Assembly: GCA_015680685.1 (NCBI GenBank)
Contig: MNCI01014373.1
Location: 212,528 to 276,527, forward strand
From: Gnetum montanum
Taxonomy: Eukaryota; Streptophyta; Gnetopsida; Gnetales; Gnetaceae
Reading direction: 5' to 3'
Length of the DNA: 64,000 nucleotides
Shown here: positions 44,820 through 56,782 of the stretch, piece by piece
How the letters are laid out: each line of letters begins with the position of its first letter
Numbering within the stretch: position 1 is the stretch's first letter
The notes under the pieces: generated by a model
Seen by the model: only the letters and a program-made list of their open reading frames with translations
Told to the model about the DNA's origin: nothing
The model's database searches: none
Made by a program: the position numbers and the translations under genes

Positions 44820-46103
44820 GTGAAACAGTGGGGTCTGTTGATGCTGCGGACACCTCGGTGTGGTATGATAACATTAAAGCATATTTACAGCATGGCGAAT
44901 CCCTAGGCGGATTGACAGTAGCTCAGAGAGATGCCATCTGCAAGCGCACCCGGCAATATGTGCTCATGGAAAATGACGCCCTGTGCTGACAATCCTACGA
45001 TGGGATATTGCTGGCATGCGTGGGTGGTGAGTAGGCATAGAAGGTAGTTAACGAGGTTCATGAAGGGCTGTGTTGTGGACACATAGCACCCAGGGCTATG
45101 GCAATGAAAATTAGATGCCTAGGGTATTACTGGCCTTACATGGAGCGTGACTGCTTGTCGAAAGTCAAGACATGTGACACATGCCAGAGATACACAAATC
45201 TCATACACATAGCACCTACAGACCTACACTTAACTCAAATTATGTGGCCTTTCCAATGATGGGGACTAGACCTCATAGGGCCCATCACGCCTAAATCCTC
45301 CATAGGTCATAGCTTCATTATCACCACCACAGAGTATTTTACTAAGTGGGTGGAAGCTATTCCCCTGAGGAAAACGACATCCCAGCAAATCTGCCACTTC
45401 ATCCTCGATAACATCGTGACTAGGTTTGGGCTTCCAATGACTATTGTGATCGACAATGGACCACAGTTCAATAGTAAAGAAACACAAACCTTCTGTAGCA
45501 ACCTAGGCATTAAACAATCATATTCTTCCCCTTATTATCCACAGGTAAACAAGTAGGTAGAGGCTACAAATAAGTCCATCATCAACTTGCTGAGGCAGAT
45601 TCTTAACAAAAGAAAGAGGTGATGGCACAAGCAAATACTCTACGTCCTCTGGGCCTATCAAACGACTTGTAGAACTACGAAAAGTAAGACCCCTTATAGT
45701 CTTGTTTACGGATTTGAAGCTGTGTTGCCTCTTGAGTTGTAGGTACCCTCACTTCAGATGATCCTATCCAACGCTATGAGCGAAGCCCAGAATAACGAAT
45801 CACAAACCATTGACCTTGACTTAGTGAAGGAGGAATGTGTGCAGACATTGAGACAGATCGAGCACTATTAGAACAAACAATAGCAAAAGCACCGTGCGAA
45901 TCTGCATGAATGGCCAGTGTAGAAGGGAGACCTCATCCTTAAGGTCGTCCGTGAGCATGTAAGTAAATTCTCAGCCAATTGGGAAGGTCCTTAAGTGGTC
46001 GCTAAAGCCTTCGAGAATGGAGCCTTCAAACTGGTAGACATGGTCGACAATGAGTTTGCCAACCCAGTGAACCACATGTACCTCAAGCCATACTATGTAT
46101 GAG
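44820..46103 (+). pseudogene. int: Integrase, A2
   Basis: The zinc-binding N-terminus reads VHEGLCCGHIAPRAMAMKI and further on VKTCDTCQRY. The core has GLDLIGPITP (first Asp, about 45269), VIDNGPQFNSKE (second Asp, about 45450) and VEATNKSII (Glu), so the D,D,E set is present although a stop lies just before VEAT. The C-terminal segment contains FSANWEGP, then a stop, NGAFKLVDMVDNEF and NHMYLKPYYV. No chromodomain is seen. The stop at 46100 marks the end of the polyprotein. Confidence 0.86.
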
Positions 46104-46500
46104 GTGCAATGATAGCACTAAACACTGTCCGCTTCAACGATAAACTGGTAGTCACACCAGGAAGCGTCTGCAATGATGATAAACTAGCAGAACTGAACAA
46201 TGTCTGCTACGATGATAAAGTGGTAGCAAACGTCCATCATGACGTAAAAATGGCACTGTAAGTCCACTATGACTATAAACTGGCATCGCGCGTCCGCTAT
46301 GATGATAAAATGATAGCAAATATCTGTCACGACATAAAACTGGCATTGTTAGTCCACTATGAGTATAAACTGGCATCACGCGTCCGCCACAATGTAAAAT
46401 TAGTGTGTACGGTCTACTGGGACCTCAAATTAGCATAGTGGTCCATTGGGATCCTAAACTAGCACATGGTCTACCAAGACCTTAAACTTGGTTCGCATCG
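46104..46500 (+). repeat. Degenerate repeat after integrase (A2)
   Basis: About nine units of 35-50 bp based on GATAAACTGGCATCGC and GTCCGCTATGA occur. The corresponding B2 array is at 16640-16935. The same core flanks the passenger gene. The short minus-strand frame (46379-46152) is a translation of this repeat. Confidence 0.75.
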
Positions 46501-47481
46501 CACCCTCAATATGCACCATCACCAGATACATGTCGAACGAAGAGGCATGATACCAGCACGCGGTTGGGACATCGTCGCTCCAGGATGTAGTTCTTGACGC
46601 AAGGAGAACACAGTCCGGGGCATACATGACGCCTCCTTCGGTGTCATGCTGACCCTTCGAAGATGTCGTACGATGTCACATGGATCCTTCGAACTTACCG
46701 TCACCATGGCCCATCACCCTAATGGTAGTTCCTGGGCTCGTTCCTGCTTCTGAGGTGCTGAAAGTATTGTGGCCTAGCCACAATATTGTTGTGCTTCAGT
46801 TCCCCACCAAGGTTTTAGCTCACGCAATGTTCGGCTATGTGGTAGCTGATCTCATAGCTGAACTGAGCATGCATTCCTTTGGTGGGGATTCCAGTGCATC
46901 TGTGCCCCCGATGCCCTGGGGACCAGCTCCCCCCTCGATCGGTGCTACCAAGACCGTTGCTGGCCTTCTTGCTTTGGGCATCTCACACTAGCGATGGTGC
47001 CCAAGTGTAACAACAATGCCAGCAGCCCGCGAGGCATCATCCCCGTAGATGCATCCCCCTGCAGCAGCAAAGGCTACAGCGTCGCAAAGTGAGTGCCTCG
47101 ACTAACATGGTTGTTTGAGAGTGTAAATTTTGACATGTGTGTAACACAGCTCGCCATGTGGAAGGCTTCAATAGGCAGGTCAGAGCCCCCCATGGATGTA
47201 ATACAGCTCATCCTACGGAGGGGACACCCATCTATAGGAGGTTGAAGAACAGCGCCAGCCAGAGATGAAAACGTAAATGAGCCCCTCAGAGCATTTCAAC
47301 TAGGGACTCGGCTAAACGTCATCTCTTCTCTCTACCTTAACCTCTAAAAAACCAATGCAGCACCCTCAAGCACAGCCAAGCGACGTCCCAGTGCTCACCA
47401 AGCGATAGCCTTAGCATTTTGCCCACTGCGGTGTTTGGTATTATTTGTTGACGTCCATTAAGCTTGTTCTCCAGACGTCGA
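46501..47481. other. 3' noncoding region of A2
   Basis: One open frame of 103 codons lies at 46680-46991 (begins MDPSNLPSPWPI). I recognise no family in it and find no equivalent in B2, so I do not call it a gene. The rest has no clear feature. Confidence 0.45.
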
Positions 47482-47495
47482 CAAAGAGGGGCTAA
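47482..47495 (+). other. Polypurine tract of A2
   Basis: CAAAGAGGGGCTAA stands directly before the 3' LTR start TGAAACACCC, as in B2 (minus strand). It primes second-strand DNA. Confidence 0.72.
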
Positions 47496-49236
47496 TGAAA
47501 CACCCAAAAAAATGCAGGGTCATCCTTGCCTCGTCAGGCTCTTGCAGTCCTCGCAGCACCGTGGAAGTTCATCAGGAGAAGAACGTTTTGAGACCAGAAC
47601 GGCCAGTGTGGCAAATTTTCTACTTTAGGCATGGATGGATTCCATTCCAACCTGCCCGTTCACCAAAGTAGCCTGAACAGCTGACAGCCTACTTAGAAAT
47701 AGTGTACAGAATCGACTGCAGTATCCTGGGTGCACAAAAAGCAGTTCGGTAAGTTTTCTGAGCCACGAAGCCTACTATGCTACGCTACAATATGTAGTGT
47801 AGCAAGATTCAGAAAATAATGGCAGAACGAAATGCTACGCTACACAATGTCACATAGCATAGCATAGCAACAACTTCACTACCTGCTCCCCTCGCCCAGC
47901 TTCGAGTTCTGCAGTGATGTCTCTTTTCACTAGGAAGTGGTGGACCATGTTTACTGCTACGCTACACTGAGCTACATGGTGTAGCAAGGCGTAGAAATCA
48001 GCAAAGTCCGTAAAACTTGCATCATAGGAAAAATGGGTTGCAAATCAGCAACACTGTCGCGAAAATGGATTGCAAATCAGCAAAACTATTGCGATTAAGA
48101 CCAGTCGCTACGCTAAGCTACGCTAAGCTATGCTACGTAGCATAGCATAGCGTAGCAAATACGTGACATATAGCAGGACGCGGGGTAAGATGCTACACCA
48201 CGCCAAGCAAGTCACATCACAAGACACAGCACAACATGCAGGTGGTTGTGCGACATCAATGCACTCCACCCAATCGGACCATTGGCACACGTCTCTAAAA
48301 GCTGGCAGCGTAGTTGCGACGTAGTAGGATCACAGTTATTGCATGGCAGGCTTGCATCGTAATGGTCTTATAAGCCCAACGGTCATAGATGGCTCGAATA
48401 ACGCCAATGAGGTAACACAAGTTTGCGGCACGTAGCATTCAAACGGTCCCTTTTACTTACCTTCAGCCCTATAAATATCCCGGCAAACAGCACAAAAAAA
48501 GCCCTAGAAAAAATTTTTCTTGAAAAAGAAAAGAAAAAAAGAGAAAGGTACCTGTGATTTGGCAAAAGGAAAGAAAAAGCCAGAAATCAGTAAAAGAACC
48601 TCTCTTGGCTAGCGTAAAATCTCGGTCTTCGTTCTACCACCTTGGTAGGATCTCGCATTGTTTGCACAAGAAGTTTGTGCCCAAGTGCATAGCTCTTTCT
48701 GTTCCCTGGCATGCTTTGGTTACCCTCAGAACTTCTGCACTCCGTCAAGTTGTGCGGCGGATTGTATTTGCCTTGACCGGACGGATTTGTGACCCTGAAG
48801 CGGTGCATGTTTCTAACCGTATTTTATTTTTTCTCTCATTTACTGTCTAGCTTTCTTGCATTTTTTTCTGTCTTATTTACCTTCAAGCACCATCTCGTAT
48901 TACTATTGCATTTACATTTCTCTTGTTCAGTATCACTTTGTGTTACCATCGCATCCCTATTTTATTCATTATTTCGCGTTACTGTTGCACTTTTACAGTT
49001 CCTTTTTCTTTTTCTCTCGCTGCATCTACTTGTAAGCACTATCCCGTAATTCATACAATTTATATTGCAAAAGGATATATTGATGCTGATGTAAGTCCCT
49101 GTCTGATCGACCAAACCATTCAGGGCACCCTATGTTTGCACACACCTAGCACCGCCCTCCCACGGGCATGGGGTTGGAATTGTTGCATTTGTCGACCCCA
49201 GCGTTCTTCCAGCCACCGACGTTTTCGGTCGCTACA
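47496..49236 (+). mobile_element. A2 3' LTR (1.74 kb)
   Basis: It matches the 5' LTR from TGAAACACCC to GGTCGCTACA. The TATA box is at about 48470-48478. GCTACG inverted motifs lie at 47770-47802, 47832-47865, 47957-47990 and 48105-48156. Compared with the 5' LTR it has small indels, among them additional GTAGTAGGATCACAGTTATTGCATGG-like sequence near 48320, which A1 also has. So the 5' LTR lost it. Confidence 0.92.
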
Positions 49237-49241
49237 GAGCA
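49237..49241 (+). other. Target site duplication GAGCA, right of A2
   Basis: The second copy of the five bases at 31011-31015. From 49242 the B LTR sequence continues (TATGCTAATGG against TACGCGAATGG at 13773). Confidence 0.92.
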
Positions 49242-50925
49242 TATGCTAATGGCTTGCGCTAGGGTTATTGCCACAAAATGTAAAAATAGGGAACGTGATG
49301 TAATGAAATGTAAATGTTCAATATAGCGTGTAAATGTGTAGAAACGTAAACAGAATGTATGTGGAAACATGCAATGAAATGGAATAATGCAAACAATGAA
49401 TCAGAATAGCACAACAGAAGGAAAAAAATGAAAGTGTATTTTTTATTAATTAACAAAATGTGCACCATTCAAAACGTAGTTGCAAGTTTGGATTACAAGT
49501 TAGACGTTAAGCTCCGATGTGTGGTGTTTGCAGGTGCTAGGGGTCACGTGCATACAAGCTCAAGATTGCTGGTTTTCTTTTTCAAAATTTTTCCCACCTT
49601 GTTTATATCAATGAACAGGGTATTTATGCATTTTTTCTAGGCTCAGGAGTAGGATTCGTAAATGAGGTTAATGGCTGTGAGATCTGCAGAAAACGGATCA
49701 CGTGACATGTGTACATAGGAAGACTACGTTTTAGACCAGGTGCACTTTATCTTACAACGCAAGCTGGCTTACGATCATGGAAGTAGCGTAAGAGCTTGAC
49801 AAGCTCATAGATGGTGAAGCTTACAATGAAAATTTGCAATGAATTCCAAGAGGGATTGGCTCTGGCTCGCTTGAATCTTCATGGTCTATTGAATCGATTG
49901 TTGTAGGATATCGATTTGAGTGGTTTGGTGGCTTTTTGAGGCATCTCTGCTTCACCAGGGCTCCTAGTGTGAGTTGATTTGATCCTGGCGTGTCCTCAAC
50001 GTGCATCAGAAGTGATTTTGCTTGGTTATGACTAGTGCTCATGCTGGGCTCACGCTGCAAGCGTGACCTCAGCATGACCAATTAGAAGTGACACATTTTG
50101 AGCTGAATCTTAACCTCTGACGCCTATTATTTGAAGTGAAACTACTTCTTGCTCTCCAGGGTGGCCTGGATGCTGAGTTTGAGTCTATTCATGCCTTGAT
50201 TTAGGCTATTTTGATAACTGATGCTGTCAGTGTGACCTCAGCGTGACCCCAGCATGACCACAGTGTGACCAAGCCAAAATGCCTTGTTTGATGCCTGAAT
50301 CTTGATTTTCTGGAGCCTGTGAACAAGTAGAACTATTGCCTATCCGTGGGGGTTGAGTTGATGCTAAAAATTATGCTTGGGACTACTTGATTTGACCTAT
50401 TTTTGTTTGGTCATGCTAGGCTCACACTCCAATGTGACCCTAGCATGAGCAAACAAAATATGTGATTTTGAGCTTAATTTTTGAGATTCTGGAGGCCGAG
50501 ATTTGCAATGAACATCAATGAAGCTCAAGGAGAGTCCGTGTGCTTGAATTCAGACTGTTTGGACTTGATTTCAAGGCTTTGAAAGTTGGTCAAGCTATAC
50601 TCATGTTGTACTCACACTAGGTAGTGTGACCTCAGCGTGAGTAGCAAGATTTGTGTGATTCTGACTTGAAATATTGGGTTTTGGATGCTGAAACTTGGAG
50701 TAGTCATCAATGGGCCCCGAGGGGGATTTGCCTATTCAAATTAGGATAGTTTTGACATGATTTGGAAGCTGTTAGGGTTGGTCATGTTGAGGGAAAGCTA
50801 GCTTGACTGCATGCGCAAGCTGGACGTGAGTTCCATGCCTTAGTCAAGCTTTTCCTCTTGAATGTCGAAAGAGCTTGAGTCATTCTTGTTTCAAAGTGCC
50901 CAAGCTGAAATTTTGTGGTGTTTCA
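49242..50925 (-). mobile_element. B2 5' LTR, outer part (right of the A2 insertion)
   Basis: It aligns with 13773-15464 of the shared LTR and ends in the same TGTGGTGTTTCA, the reverse complement of the LTR start. The TATA box is at about 49627-49618 (minus). It differs from the shared LTR at roughly one base in ten by eye. After 50925 comes a truncated Athila-like LTR, so B probably inserted there or a deletion joined them. Confidence 0.87.
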
Positions 50926-51427
50926 GTACTCATTCCACTTTACTAATGAATAAGAAAGTAAAGTATTTGAAAATGTAAATGATGAAAAAGAAAATAGTAA
51001 AAACTATGCTAAGTAAAAAAATAAAACTAAGTGAATGCTGAAATGATGAAAAGAAATCTTGATTTTTATTTTTGGTCATGAACTATGCCCAAGTATACTT
51101 CACTTGAATAAAGATTTCCTACAACTACTGAACACCACATTGCCGACATTTACTCTATTACAAAAACTATGAAAACAAATTGCAAGAGTGAAGTGTTGGA
51201 TTTATAGGTAGGCATGCATCCCGTGATATTAGATATCCGATAATGTAGCATGTGCTTTGATATCAGATATGTGATATCGCAGCTTTGATATTTGAGCTAT
51301 GATATCTGAGCTATGATATTGTAGCTGACCAAAATTGACTTTTTGTTAAATAGATGTAATATAGCATCAACGATATCATAGATCTAATGTAGCATCAATA
51401 ATGTCCTAGCCAAATGATGATTCATCA
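50926..51427 (-). mobile_element. C1 3' LTR, truncated
   Basis: It matches the outer part of the right LTR (about 55890-56308), including a CTTGATTTTTATT-like stretch and the end ATTCATCA. About 430 bp of the primer-proximal part are missing, cut at the B2 LTR. The region 51220-51330 repeats GATATC/GATATT motifs, as the C2 LTRs do. Confidence 0.6.
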
Positions 51428-51740
51428 ACGATCCATAAAACTATAGTAATTATGTCTGGTAATTGTATTTAATAGTTGGTCCACAAATAGCAATGGAAAA
51501 TGATCCTTAAATGTTACCATATACAATAGGTTGAAATCTACACAGATTCTCTATTTCCCTCCTTTTTTGGCACAATCATGAGTGAGCTTACCCACTCCTT
51601 GTCTTCTACAGGGTAGATGAATCTAACCTTAAGAAGTTGTTCAACTTCATCCTTAACAACTTGCTTAAGCTTATGATTCAATCTCCTTTGCACCTACCTT
51701 TTTGTCTTGATGGTGCAATATGTATAGATTTGATGTTAGA
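51428..51740 (-). pseudogene. pol: N-terminal fragment of RT, C1
   Basis: The minus strand reads VQRRLNHKLKQVVKDEV, FIYPVEDKEWVSSLMIVPKK and, in another frame, VTFKDHFPLLFVDQLL, ending in YSFMDR. This is the standard opening of a Ty3/gypsy RT up to the FMDG motif. The YxDD core and everything after it are gone, and the LTR follows at once. It shows that the family once had a full pol. Confidence 0.78.
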
Positions 51741-52109
51741 ATATTTGTAGATCTATCTCTGTTAGCTCATGATATGACCATGAAAAGATTTTTGGTCATT
51801 TGTTTACTACTTTTAGTAGTTTCTATTTCTAGTTTTGAGCAAGATTAGCATTGATTATTACTAGCTTACCATTATTAAAAAAACATACTGTAATGCTATG
51901 AGTAAAGATTTAAATTCAAGGGGTTCCTACTTGAAATCATTAGGTATTTCTAGCTTTTCCCAATCTATATTCTTATTTTTGTGGGAAACTTGGTTATGGA
52001 TCTACTCCAGTCCATCTAAGTTATCTATGTAGTTGCTTGTAACAAGCTTTACTAGTTTCATGCATATTATGGATTTGGAACTATTATCTATTGTTAGCCA
52101 TAGGATACC
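51741..52109. other. Region between RT fragment and protease (C1)
   Basis: AT-rich sequence that is presumably the decayed protease-RT linker. No recognisable motif. Confidence 0.4.
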
Positions 52110-52620
52110 TTCTTAGTTTGTTGTTATTGCATATAGACACCTTTGAACACTTGATGTTTTGGCACATTGATTATATTCTTGCATAGATATGCTTTTCATG
52201 GCCCATATTCTTTGCACACAATGGCACCCTATGTTACTGTATGCAATGCATGAAACTTGCTTATCTATTTTTTCAAACTTATTTTCCTTAAATATTTCCA
52301 AGGAAAGGTCTCTAATCCTCATCTTGGCATCAATGGTATTGAGCCAAGCCCTTTCCATGATAATGGGAAAGTCCCCTTTGCAATTGTCCACATGGATCAC
52401 CAGGAAATCTATTGGGTATGAGTAATCATAGACAGTGATCATAATGTCTTCTACCAATTCTAACAGAAAATTGATGGACTGATTTGCAAGATCTAATTTG
52501 ATATTACATTTCTTTAATGGAGGTAGGTTCTAGGTATTATATATCTCTTTAGAAATTAAGTTTATCTTGGAGTCCTACTCTAGTAGAACCTTCCATGGAT
52601 CATTTCCTACAATCTGCAAA
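52110..52620 (-). pseudogene. Protease region, C1
   Basis: The open frame 52457-52113 (MVEDIMITVYDYSYPIDFLV) aligns with C2 60428-60781. It shares PIIMxRAWLxTIDxxxxIxDLSLEI, the Athila-like equivalent of the ILGRPWL segment. Just upstream the active-site motif reads LLE-stop-DSKINLI, where C2 has LLDSGSGVNLI, so the glycine is lost here. Inactive. Confidence 0.72.
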
Positions 52621-55213
52621 TAGATAAGGGGACTTCTAGGATTAGATCATTTCATGGGAAGGTGTCTTATCTTGATATAATCTATGACCACATGGGTGAA
52701 ATGATGGTATGCACATTGGAGGATGCTTAGTTTAAATAAATCTTGAGAATAATTGCAAAGGCAATTGATGTATGGTTAGTAGCCATAGATGTCTATGAGG
52801 GTTTTTGTGGATTGTGTGGTATAATGAAAGCCTTCTTTCAAGGGTTATGCTCAAAGCCATCTAGATAATCATCCATTTATAAGTTTACTATCCTAGTGGT
52901 ATTATGTTACTATGGCTGTGATGGGATTTCCCCTTACGTTGGTGGTGTAGGTGATAAAGGAATGGTATTAGAAGACATAGGGTTAGATGATGGATATAGA
53001 GGAGGGTAAGCAGAGGAGGACTCAGTTCATGGAGTAGGGATTTGATGATCCTTTGGAGGATAGTAGTGATAAGAGAAATGAGTGTAACTTGTAAAGCCAT
53101 GAGGAGATATAGGTTGTTGGACATAATATCCATATGGGTTCGATTGTTGGTAAGGATATTACTATCTTGGTGATGACATCCCCCAAGACTAGGGGTTTTT
53201 CCATTACTGATACTTCTCTTGAGGTTGAGGTGATGCTCCACTTGGATAATACTATGTTTGGTGGAATTTCTATTGATAATTGACTTGTGAATAAGGTAGT
53301 TTCTTATGTGGATGTTTCCTTGCTTATCTTAGGTTTAATGCATACACTCCATATTCTTTGAGATGTTCATATTAACAAATGATACATTTGTCATCATTTG
53401 TTTCTAAATATGCAATATATTATTAACCACTACAACATTATCTTTTTCATATAATTATTCCCACCTATATCCTTTTGTTTTCTTCTATGTCTACTAGATT
53501 CCTACTTTGTCTTCTACTCCATTATCTTGAGAAAATTTTAGAAATTTTCATCTAAGGAATCTTACATTTTATTCACCTTTGTTGATATTTTAATGAAAGT
53601 TTTCTAGATCAACAAGGTTTTCTATTACATCACTTAATCTAGTGATGCTTCCTCCTTTAAATCATGAAATTTATCTCTCTTTAGCAAATGAAGGGGTCTC
53701 CATTACACTCCTTTGCACTTTCTCTTTCTTCAACTCCCCTTCTTTGTTTGCTACCTTATCAATTAGCCTTTGAATTTGATAAGTTATAATCTCTGAAAGT
53801 CTTCCTTAAGCATAAAATCCAAGAGTTTTTCTAGTTTTATTTTGGAGCCCATATATAATGTGGTGAAGCTACCCCCTTTGAGAAAAACCATGGCATGGGT
53901 AGTAGTACAAGAGGGAATAATACTTATTGATGGCTACATCTAAGGATTCATGAATGTTTTGTTTCCACCATTGGATTTGTTTCCTCAAGTTGGACACTTG
54001 GGAGTATGTTTGGTACTTATCGTTAAGTAACTCTGGCATTGTAGTCCACTTGTAAATGTATTTTGGTTCTAAATATTGATACCAACTTTTGGCTTCTTTG
54101 ATGAGTATCCTTGGAAATAATTTTAGCTTTTTCCACTTGTTTTCAATGTTTTGTTAGGCACAAGCATCGTGAATATCTTGTAGATGATGTTGTGAATTAG
54201 CATTATATTCCCCTTCAAATTTAAAAATATCATTAATATCCAACCTTTTAATCTTACTATCCTTTTAATGCTTGGTGGAGATTTGAACTACTAAAACATT
54301 CAGCATGTTTCTAGTAGTCATCAATGGCTCATCATAGTTATCACATTCATAATGGTTCCTATCATTACTATGCCTTCTATGATGATTCCTATTGTATATT
54401 CTTCCTTGGTAACGTTGTTCTTCCTCTCTTGGCGGTCTATGCTCTTGGTTCTTGTCATTATAATGGGATCTTCTATCATCTCAATCTCAATCTTGATCAC
54501 TTCCTCTTTTGTCCTAGCCATGGATCCTCCTATCAAAGTTTGATGATGAAGATGATGATGAAGGTAGAGAACTAGGAGAATGGTGCCTAGTAGTTCTTAG
54601 ATTAGTCCTTCTCCTTATCTTTGGATGAATGACTAGGAGATCTATCCTTTGATGTCCTTTGTCCTTGGAACTTCATCCTCCCCTTACCAAAGTTCTTCAA
54701 AGTTGACTACAACCATTGATGAAGGGTGTCATCCTTAACAAAAGGAGGAGAATTTGTGTTTGGTAGAGCCTTAAGAAGAGATTGGTGCCCTCTTTCTGGG
54801 ATTTCAGAAATAATGGTGTTGAAATTCTTTTGCCCTTGGAGGCTTCATAGCATGCCTCCATGTGTTTTTTCTTTCTAGAGGTGTACTTTTGTAGGCTAGT
54901 AGTCTCTGGAGGCATGGTGTATTGCCTCATACTTTAGCCCTATTGGTTCAATGCCTAGTGTCATGAGTTGGACCATGAGCATGGTAGGAACAAATTGATT
55001 TGAAGGTAACACAATATGGCCTTTCATATTCCTCCTATGAAATTGCTCATTGTGATGGAGGATGAAGGTAAAATCTAGATAATAGAAATCCAGATGGGCA
55101 TAGAATACCCTTAGCTACTAAGGCTTCACATTAGTAGCATTTTTAGTCCTCCCCTATTGCTTATTGGAATCGTCAACATGCGGTGGAGATTCATTCCTAT
55201 GAGAAGGAGCCAT
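52621..55213 (-). pseudogene. gag: gag, C1
   Basis: It starts at the ATG at 55213 (MAPSHRNESPP). DFTFILHHNEQFHRR and HIVLPSNQFVPTML match C2 DFTFILHQDEQLRWR and NIMLPSDWSVPNML. The zinc knuckle near 53390 is degraded (KCIIC, stop, YEH against C2 CEICHYEH). Further on, YYPSGASPQPQ matches C2 YYPSGTPPQPI. Numerous stops and frameshifts break it; short frames on both strands at 54321-54575 are shadows of it. Confidence 0.7.
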
Positions 55214-55353
55214 CTTAGTGATGCGCAGAAAGTGTGTCTTGAGATAAATTTGTTATTATTATTTTATATGAAATATGTCTTGTTATGTTTTCCTTATAAT
55301 TATTTTATATGGATTTACTCTTAACCAATATTTAGCATAGTTAGGTAAACTAA

Positions 55354-55373
55354 GTCCCCAACAATGATATCAA
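55354..55373 (-). other. Decayed primer binding site, C1
   Basis: The minus strand reads TTGATATCATTGTTGGGGAC, against TTGGCGCCGTTGCTAGGGAC in C2. The flanks TACC-CACTCATCA and ACTTAG agree as well. The differences fit C-to-T and G-to-A decay of a tRNA-Asp-type site. Confidence 0.65.
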
Positions 55374-55376
55374 TGA

Positions 55377-56308
55377 TGAGTGGTAGGTAGTCCCTATGTC
55401 TAGTCATACGAATCACAAGCATTCACACATGATCCAATCAAATTTTGTAGACTTAGTAACCTTAGTTGATGATATTTCTAAATAGTGAATTATGTATTTA
55501 TAAATCATTGTCTTCCCAATCCACATTTGTATTCAACTTTGCATATAGCTAAGTGTGACTAAGACATAAGATATTTATTTTGATAATTATTTTATTATAT
55601 GTTTCTTCTAGTTTCTTGATATAAAAGAAATATTTAATGTTTGAATTAATTAACTAATTAAATATTTTATTAATTAACTATCTCAGCATGGAGTATCCAT
55701 TCCCACTTTTTGTATACATCTTGAACTCATATTAATGTTGCTGGGTTATCAAGTGTATACTACTAGGTGTACCAAGTATCCATAGCTAGGATTACCGAGC
55801 ATTAATATGTTATGCTTGAAGTGGTCATACTCATGTGCATATGGTTAACTACATTAATTACTTAAGAACACAATATAAATTTCATGTAAACTAAAGTGCT
55901 AGAAAGTAGAAGTAAACTAATTTAAGTATTGTAATAGATGTAGGAAATCTTGATTTTATTGTCATTCATGCCAATGTTTTCAAGTACATGTGTACTTGAA
56001 TAAAATTTCATAAAATCTCACAAATCCACAATGCATGTATGTAGAGGAAAAATATTCACAAATCCACAAGGCGTGTACGTAGAGGAAAATATTCTAACTC
56101 TTGAAAAAAGAAACTACAAGAATTCAACTAAGACTAAGATCAAAAGGTGCCATAAATGCGACGGGTATGTGCATTTATATAGGCAATGACTGCATTAACA
56201 TTGAAGTACTTGTGTTAACACATCCTAACATGCATTGATGGGGATACATTAATGGGGCTACACTGATTGGCATGCATCAACATGACCTATATTATTGACT
56301 ATTCATCA
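55377..56308 (-). mobile_element. C1 5' LTR (about 0.93 kb)
   Basis: It lies between the decayed primer site and an end at ATTCATCA that is shared with the left LTR at 51427. The start TGATGAAT on the minus strand resembles the C2 LTR start TGATGGGA. The sequence is AT-rich. I see no clear TATA box; 56160-56180 has TGCATTTATATAGG, whose reverse complement could act as one. Confidence 0.6.
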
Positions 56309-56782
56309 ACATGTTAGCTCTACAAAAAGTTACTAAGAGACACATACATAACTTCAAAATAGATCTTAAAGTAATCATAGGCTAGATTCAAACACTTACA
56401 AACTCCAGTTAAATATCCTTCTCAACATGTGGAAGAAGATCCACTAGTCCCATAGTGGTACAATTCTAATAAATTCTTCAATTAGCATGAGGTTGTAGAT
56501 CATGAAAGAAACAACTATAATGCACTCAAAGTTGACATTCATGCTCTTGTTGAAAATGGAAAAATTATCTATAATACACTAGTTTAACCTCATAATGAAG
56601 ATATATAGATCTTTCAAGATTTGTTGAATTTTCATTTGAGGGATGTATCTCCATTTCATCTTGAATTTAAAGGCAATCATCCCAAGACCTCATTCATTAT
56701 TCAAATGAGTTCCTCTTAAACTAATCCACAAGTATCTTCATAAACTAATTCTTCTAAGCCTAAGAAAACTTTTTTCATTAAT
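56309..56782 (+). other. Short spacer with a possible gag tail
   Basis: Between C1 and C2 the plus strand reads YNALKVDIHALVENGKI in one frame (about 56516-56570), which resembles the 'LK..I..LI..G.I' segment after the zinc motif of Tat/Athila Gag. It may be the target element into which C2 inserted. The evidence is thin. Confidence 0.35.

Larger units (their letters stand above)
31016..49236 (+). mobile_element. A2: complete family-A Tat-like retrotransposon, 18.2 kb
   Basis: Both LTRs (31016-32745 and 47496-49236), primer site, purine tract and a GAGCA target duplication are present. The internal order is leader array, gag, protease, opposite-strand passenger gene, RT-RNase H, archaeal-type RNase H and integrase. 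The two LTRs differ at about a dozen sites in their first 125 bases by eye, mostly transitions, so the insertion is old. It lies inside the B2 5' LTR, hence is younger than B2. Frames are long but interrupted, so it is not autonomous now. Confidence 0.93.
15465..50925 (-). mobile_element. B2: family-B Tat-like retrotransposon, interrupted by A2
   Basis: Reading leftwards from 50925: 5' LTR (split by A2), primer site, leader, gag, protease, opposite-strand passenger gene, RT and RNase H, archaeal-type RNase H, integrase, 3' noncoding region, purine tract and the shared LTR. Without A2 the element is about 17 kb from purine tract to LTR end. Order, double RNase H, lack of a chromodomain and the CHHC gag motif fit the Tat branch of Ty3/gypsy. 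All frames carry stops, so it is not autonomous now. Right of 50925 comes a truncated Athila-like LTR. Confidence 0.85.
50926..56308 (-). mobile_element. C1: truncated Athila-like Ty3/gypsy element
   Basis: Reading leftwards: 5' LTR (56308-55377), decayed tRNA-Asp-type primer site, gag, protease, the beginning of RT, then directly a partial 3' LTR (51427-50926). RT catalytic core, RNase H and integrase are missing. Gag and protease align with C2 (57683-60781) throughout, at clearly lower identity than B1 to B2, so C1 is older. All frames have many stops. Confidence 0.75.

Noticed and set aside
46680-46991. 103-codon frame after A2 integrase
   Set aside because: No recognisable family, no equivalent in B2, and it lies in the 3' noncoding region. 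Kept only as a note.
54321-54575. Short frames on both strands in C1
   Set aside because: Shadows of the decayed gag on the minus strand.
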